Of a stretch of 33,723 nt of DNA, positions 29,001-33,723 are shown in pieces (the first letter of the stretch is position 1; the number at the start of each line of letters is the position of its first letter). This DNA is from Phytophthora quininea (taxonomy: Eukaryota; Oomycota; Peronosporomycetes; Peronosporales; Peronosporaceae). The notes under the pieces are model-generated. The model worked only from the letters and a program-made list of their open reading frames with translations, was not told the origin of the DNA and did not search any database. The stretch is taken from contig JAAVTG010000207.1 in assembly GCA_011947345.1 (NCBI GenBank), forward strand, positions 1 through 33,723. Direction: 5' to 3'. A program made the translations under genes and the position numbers.

Positions 29001-30050
29001 ATGAAGAAGTCGCCCGTCGCCGCCATGAGCAACATCCGAGAGGCGGTGCGCCGCAAGAGTGTAGGGCTGAGCTTCACCACCAACCTGAGCATCTTCCGGC
29101 GCGGCGCCAGCACCACGGGCGAAGACGACCGCTCGGAGCACGGCAACGGCACCAACACCGAAGGGGAGGGCGAGGATGACTACAACGACGACTCGGAGAG
29201 CAGCTACAATCGCTCGCGTCACGATTCGGCGCCTGACGATAATGACAGCAGTCCGTCACCTGCAGTCAGCGCCAGACACTCGTACGTGGAGCCTCCGGAG
29301 CCGCCGCTGCCTCCCCGGAGGGCTGCTGGAAGCTGCGACGAAGAACGTACAGAGCAAGATGAAGTCGCTCATGGAGACGTTCCATGAGGTCACCGAGTCC
29401 CACGACGACGAGAGCATCTCGTGCAGTGTGTTCCTGTCCAGGACGGCGCTTTCCAGCGTCTACCGCGAGCCGATTGAGCTGCCCAATTGGATGGAATGCT
29501 TCGCCGACCCAACGCTCCCCATCCACCTGGACATTGGATGCGCCCGCGGCAGTACCTGATGGACGTGGCGCACACGCAGGCTGCCAAACAGAATTTCGTG
29601 GGCGTGGAGATCCGCCGCAACGTGCTGGTCGAGGCTGAACGAGAGGCAAAGGAGCGAGTGATCGACAACTTGGCATTTGTCCATGCCAACATGAACATCC
29701 AGCAGAAACGACTGCTGCAGTCGCTGCCGGCCCCAGTAACCAGTGTGTCCATTTTCCACCCAGACCCGTGGATGAAAAAGCGCCATATCAAGCGCCGACT
29801 AGTAAACGGCGGATTTGTTGCCGACTTGGCCAAGTTACTTCCAAACGGGACCCCGATCTTCGTGCAGACTGACGTGGAGGAACTGTTCGAGTGCATGGTA
29901 GAGATCTTCGAGATGTCGAAGCTATACGACCTTGACGCGTTGCTCAAGAATCCGTTCGGAATCCCCACAGACAGAGAAAAATTCGTCCGTGAGCAAGGAG
30001 GGAAAATCTTCAGAGTGAAGCTGATGGTTGACAAGAACCATAAGTCATGA
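29001..30050 (+). CDS. tRNA (guanine-N7-)-methyltransferase, TrmB/METTL1-like, long N-terminal extension
   Basis: Methylates G46 in the tRNA variable loop. The SAM site reads LDIGCARGQYLMDVA, followed by FVGVEIRRNVLVEAE, then the family signature FHPDPWMKKRHIKRRLV (catalytic Asp in PDP), TDVEELFECM and the C-terminal GKIFRVKLM. About 110 residues before the conserved region are low-complexity, acidic and Ser-rich, starting MKKSPVAAMSNIREAVRRKS. Frame breaks: near 29311-29318 (one extra C or two lost bases) and near 29550 (one lost C). Corrected length is about 349 residues. Yeast and animal enzymes work with a WD-repeat partner (Trm82/WDR4), which is not in this window. The stop codon lies inside the 30-bp inverted repeat described separately. 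Confidence 0.9.
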
Positions 30051-30136
30051 GTTTTGTCTCATCTATTGACGAGCATAGATACATTTTTTGGCTTGCTATT
30101 GAATGCCAAAACTCATGACTTATGGTTCTTGTCAAC
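30027..30136. repeat. Perfect 30-bp inverted repeat, 50-nt spacer
   Basis: Bases 30027-30056 and 30107-30136 are exact reverse complements over 30 bp. The left arm contains the last codons and stop of the tRNA methyltransferase gene; the right arm lies in the 127-bp gap before the convergent membrane-protein gene. The transcript would form a 30-bp hairpin at its 3' end. An 11-base direct repeat (AATGCCAAAAC at 30102 and 30148) overlaps the right side. Confidence 0.95.
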
Positions 30137-30177
30137 GCTACTCAGTAAATGCCAAAACACGTCATGTACCAATAGTG

Positions 30178-32002
30178 TCAAGCTTGCTGTATCCACGAAA
30201 ACTGGAAGCTATAATCCACACCTACATGAACGACAAGCACTCCAGTTATGGTAAAGAATCGGACAGTATCCCATCTGACAAGCACTTACCGTTGTGCTTG
30301 AGGAAGAAGAAGAAGCAATAGGGGATAAACATCGCCAGCTTTGCTTGGATATCGTCGGCAGCCGTCTCGAGCACGAAGGCCAATTGGTGTAGCACTGAAA
30401 ACTTCAAACGTCGGCGCAACCACCGCACAAATATGGCCAAGGAAAAGACTTTCGTGGACACGAAGACTAGCATGTTGATTTGTGTGCGATGCAGGTCGTG
30501 GGGCGTGGCTTTGGCCAGGGACGGGTAGTAAATAGCGTTGGGCAGGCCAACTAGAACGACCTGGAAGATGCCATACATGGCGGGAATGATGCACTTGACG
30601 TATTCAACGAGCAGAAAGTATTCCGTCATTGAAAGCGTCTCCAAGCGCGAAACTTCATCGACGATATCTTGAGACCTGTGAGTTTTCAGCTTTTCGCGTT
30701 CTGGTCGTGGATTATCGTCACATTCTCTTCGCGCCACTGATCGACGGGAGTGCCGCGACTTGCTGGACGTTCTGCTTCTGCTGCTCGACCGTTTAGCCAA
30801 CTTGATCATCAGTGACCCTGTTGCAAGCACCGCAGATAAGCGTTGACTTGCTGAAGCGCGGCGGGCAGTACTCGAAAATCGTGTTGACACCGCAGAATTA
30901 ATGACCGAGAGCTTTGTAGATGGAGCTGGCAGCAATACTGAGTCCAAAACTGGCACAACCACGCTCAGAGCGTGCCGACTCGGGCCCCATATTTCGGCTG
31001 GGATGAAAACCATCGAAGGGCGCTTCAGTAAGTGACGCACGCTTACCAAGGATCCGGCCGTGTCAAACAGTGAAAACCCGATCGTTGCCCAAATGGTGAC
31101 GCGGTCTCCTTGCAAGCACGCGGTGAGATACAGTACATGAAACAATTCGGTGCTAAACACAACGACCTCGGGAAGCCTCGCTCTCCATCGCTTCTCATCT
31201 CCAACACCACCCTTGCCGCGCTGCAGGACGTACGCCATGATAAATCGCATGACGACTTTGAGTACGTAGAGAACGAGCATAAATGCTAATTGTTGGGCAC
31301 CTTGAAGTACTCGGAAGACAGCGTTGAAGGCTGGATACACAAACACGATGACAAGTTCCACAATAAGGACGCCCTTGAGAATCCGTACGCGGGCTGACAA
31401 GCGAGGCGTATTCGCGAGGGTTTTCCATCCAATGACAACCACAAAGAGACCGAGAAAAAACAAGTGAACGCCCCAGTCGTCAACACGCACGAAAAAGGAA
31501 TCGGAAATACCCACACGGTGCTAATCAGAACCAGAGTGGCGAAATAAGCCGCTGTCGTGGAGACGGTCAACGATAGCGCTTGTTTCAACGAGACTTTGAG
31601 TGGCGAGAGAAAGATGACGGCTTGGCGAATGTAGCTCAGCGTCAACACCATGAACGTGACGGCAGACCTGATGAACCACCGATAGTTGTCTTTCCAATTC
31701 TGTGCTGGTGCTTCGAGAGGCACAATCTCCTGTAGAAGTACGAAGGCGAGAACTGGTAACGGCGTAAGAATACACACGGACAATACCCGTGCAAGCGATG
31801 CCGAGCGGACGTATCGCACCAGCGCTCGGGCTCTTCGACCAGTGTAAGCTCCATGTCGACTAACTTGGACGAGTTCCCAGACGGCGTAGATAGCGCTAAA
31901 CTGCTGAAAAGCCCAGCGGCCAGCGTTTGCGACAAGGCCAGCCTGGACTGGCGGATCTTGCGCATCCACCTCCGGGCCATCGGGGACTATAGCCGCTGAC
32001 AT
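30178..32002 (-). CDS. Uncharacterised multi-pass membrane protein, tandem copy 1
   Basis: Starts MSAAIVPDGPEVDAQDP at 32002. Several hydrophobic segments follow (ILTPLPVLAFVLLQEIV, FMVLTLSYIRQAVIFL, FFLGLFVVVIGWKTLA, LIVELVIVFVYPAFNAVF), then a Ser/Arg-rich cytosol-like loop (RSSSRSRTSSKSRHSRRS), further segments (TEYFLLVEYVKCIIPAMYG) and the conserved block LHQLAFVLET...DDIQAKLAMFIPY. One base is missing in the A-run 31456-31461 (plus strand). A 68-nt intron (30222-30289) leads to a 44-nt last exon coding VDYSFQFSWIQQA. Total about 585 residues. I cannot name a family; transporter or receptor roles are both unproven. Confidence 0.82.
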
Positions 32003-32248
32003 TCACGAGTCTTGAACTGAAGGACGCTCAGCGAACTGCTTTCATCTCCTCGCCGACAAATATAACCCCATGTCCAACCCAGTATTCTTATCAGCGCAGT
32101 ATGGAGTGGGGCGGAAACAGTGCTCGTTTTGCCGAGATAAGCAGCCTTGTCAAGCACAAAGTTCAACAGCATATTCATCGTTCCGAGAGAAATCTTTTCC
32201 GTTCCAGTAAATATTTCTCTGTGATGAGTAGAAGACAACTTTGCCGGC

Positions 32249-33723
32249 TCATGAGCGATGTATCCACGCGAACTTAAAGCTGAAATCAGCACCTGCGTTA
32301 GTAGTATAACCACAGCCGATGAGTCCTTTTCAGAAAACAATCAATTCCATGCCGGTATGTATTGCTCACCGTTGTGGTCCAGGAAAAATAAAAGCAGTAA
32401 GGAATAAACATGGTTAGCTTGGCTTGGATGTCGCCGAGAGATGTCTCCAGCACGAAGGCGAGCTGATGCAGCACTGAAAACTGGAAACGATGGCGAAGTA
32501 TCTCGCTGAATACAATAAGCGCTAACACACGAAATAGCCCGTACACTGCCACATTAACCTCAGACGCCTGGACTTCAGAGGATGTAGCGATCGCCAGTGA
32601 CGAATAGTAAATCGCATTCGGTAGTCGAGATAAGACGGTTCTGAAGATGCCGGCAATAATCGGGATGATACACGCCACATACTCAACGAGAATAAAGTAC
32701 TCCGTCATAGGCAATATCTGGAATTGCAGCACTGCGGAGATTTCTTGACGGGGAGGCAATTCAACTTTTCGCCGGCTTTCGGGACAATGGACCGTGATAA
32801 GGATTTTGGACGGACGAGTAGTCGACTGCCGCGACATTTTAGAAAGTGATCGCTGTGCTAGCCGTGACAGGCCAATGCCGCATTCGATGGGCCTTCCAAT
32901 GGCATTATCGTGGCCGAGGTCATTAAACTGTGTCTTCGCGAGCCAACTAGTATCGAGGTGTGCGTCTCCATATAACAAGCACCAACGTGAGAGTATTAAC
33001 TGACGCGACACCAACCGCCGCCCAGACCGAAATGCCTTGCTCTTGAAGACAACTTGTGAGGTAAATTAAGTGTAAGAGCTCGCTCGCAAACACCACGCGT
33101 TCTGGAAGTCTCGCTCGCAAACGAACTTTAAGCTTGCTCTCGTCGCTGGAAGAGCATGCTTTAATTGCGAGCAAACGCGATACCATCCTGAGTAGGTAGA
33201 GCACCGGTATAAACGCCAGTCGATACGAACCGCGAAGTATGCGGAAGATAGCGATAAAACCAGGGTAGACAAAGCACAGCGCTCCTTCAATAGCCGATAT
33301 GTTGTACACGACCTGCATCTGGGTCGAGAATTTCGGCGTCTTTGCCAGTGTTTGTCGACCGAAAACAACCACAATGCAGATGATGAAAATGACGGCAAAG
33401 AGCGCTCCTGTGAGATGGAAGACGAACGGAATGGGAAAGACCCAGCCAGCCATGATCGCCAGCAGCACCACAAAGTACGAGCTCACGCAGATGCAAGTGA
33501 TGGCCAGCGCTTGTCCGAGCGTGACGTTGAGCGAGGTCACCACACTCGCTGCTTGGTGGAGGCAGCTAAGCGTGAGAAAGCTGAACACGAAGATGTAGCG
33601 CACGATCCACGCCGAGTTTTGTCTCCACCCGTCGCTCGGTGGACTAAGCGGCAGTGATTCCATCGCGATGACGAAGCCCAGAATGGGCAGTGGAGTGAGC
33701 AGCATCATGGCGAGTACGCGTGT
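32249..33723 (-). CDS. Uncharacterised multi-pass membrane protein, tandem copy 2, 5' partial
   Basis: Paralog of the gene at 30178-32002. Shared blocks are LLTPLPILGF, GWVFPIPF, VVVFGRQTLAKTP, RARLPERVVFASELLHLIYL, MTEYFILVEYVACIIP, LPNAIYYSSLAIA and FSVLHQLAFVLETSLGDIQ. The N-terminus lies beyond the window end. Frame breaks: near 32950 (net one extra or two lost bases) and in the A-run 32384-32388 (one base lost, changing FLDHNG into another frame). A 77-nt intron (32293-32369) precedes a 44-nt last exon encoding ADFSFKFAWIHRS. Exon size and phase are the same as in copy 1, confirming tandem duplication. The polar loop between the two membrane blocks differs most between the copies. Confidence 0.82.

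Overview
The window looks like nuclear DNA of an oomycete, most likely a Phytophthora-like peronosporalean. Eukaryotic housekeeping genes are densely packed, often divergent or convergent with 80-200 bp between them. Most introns are 57-77 nt GT-AG introns. There are also lineage-specific tandem families and a decayed Helitron. I cannot name the species from sequence alone.

Layout. 1-1107 (-): partial PDZ protein. 1221-2719 (+): THUMP-domain tRNA guanine methyltransferase, divergent from it. 2834-4936 (+): CENP-B/pogo-type DDE transposase derivative whose three catalytic positions are all changed. 5116-8588 (-): three tandem RING-finger paralogs, each ending in a CaaX-type prenylation box. 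8589-9305: no recognisable gene. About 9306-14440 (+): a dead Helitron (Rep plus Pif1 helicase) interrupted by a 559-bp solo LTR with a 4-bp target duplication. 14497-21182 (+): FKBP prolyl isomerase, bifunctional aminodeoxychorismate synthase, a WW-like/IQ protein and a nucleoplasmin-like histone chaperone. 21223-24115 (-): DHHC S-acyltransferase and PARN deadenylase. 24194-24626 (+): CstF64-like protein lacking an RRM. 24731-26778 (-): SF3B2 in eight exons. 26909-27762 (+): PEX11-like peroxin. 27858-28660 (-): poorly conserved or broken reading frames. 29001-30050 (+): tRNA m7G46 methyltransferase. 30178-33723 (-): two tandem multi-pass membrane paralogs, the second cut by the window end.

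Functional themes. RNA metabolism dominates: two tRNA methyltransferases, a deadenylase, a 3'-end processing factor and a U2 snRNP protein. PARN and the CstF64-like gene share a 78-bp divergent promoter. PDZ/THUMP and SF3B2/PEX11 are two further head-to-head pairs.

Caution. Almost every conserved gene is interrupted by one or more single-base frame breaks, mainly losses of one base in a short homopolymer. The conserved protein sequence resumes at once in the next frame. I read this as base-calling or assembly error rather than pseudogenisation, and I give each gene as one CDS with its break positions. The Helitron is different: it also has real stops and a destroyed Walker A motif.
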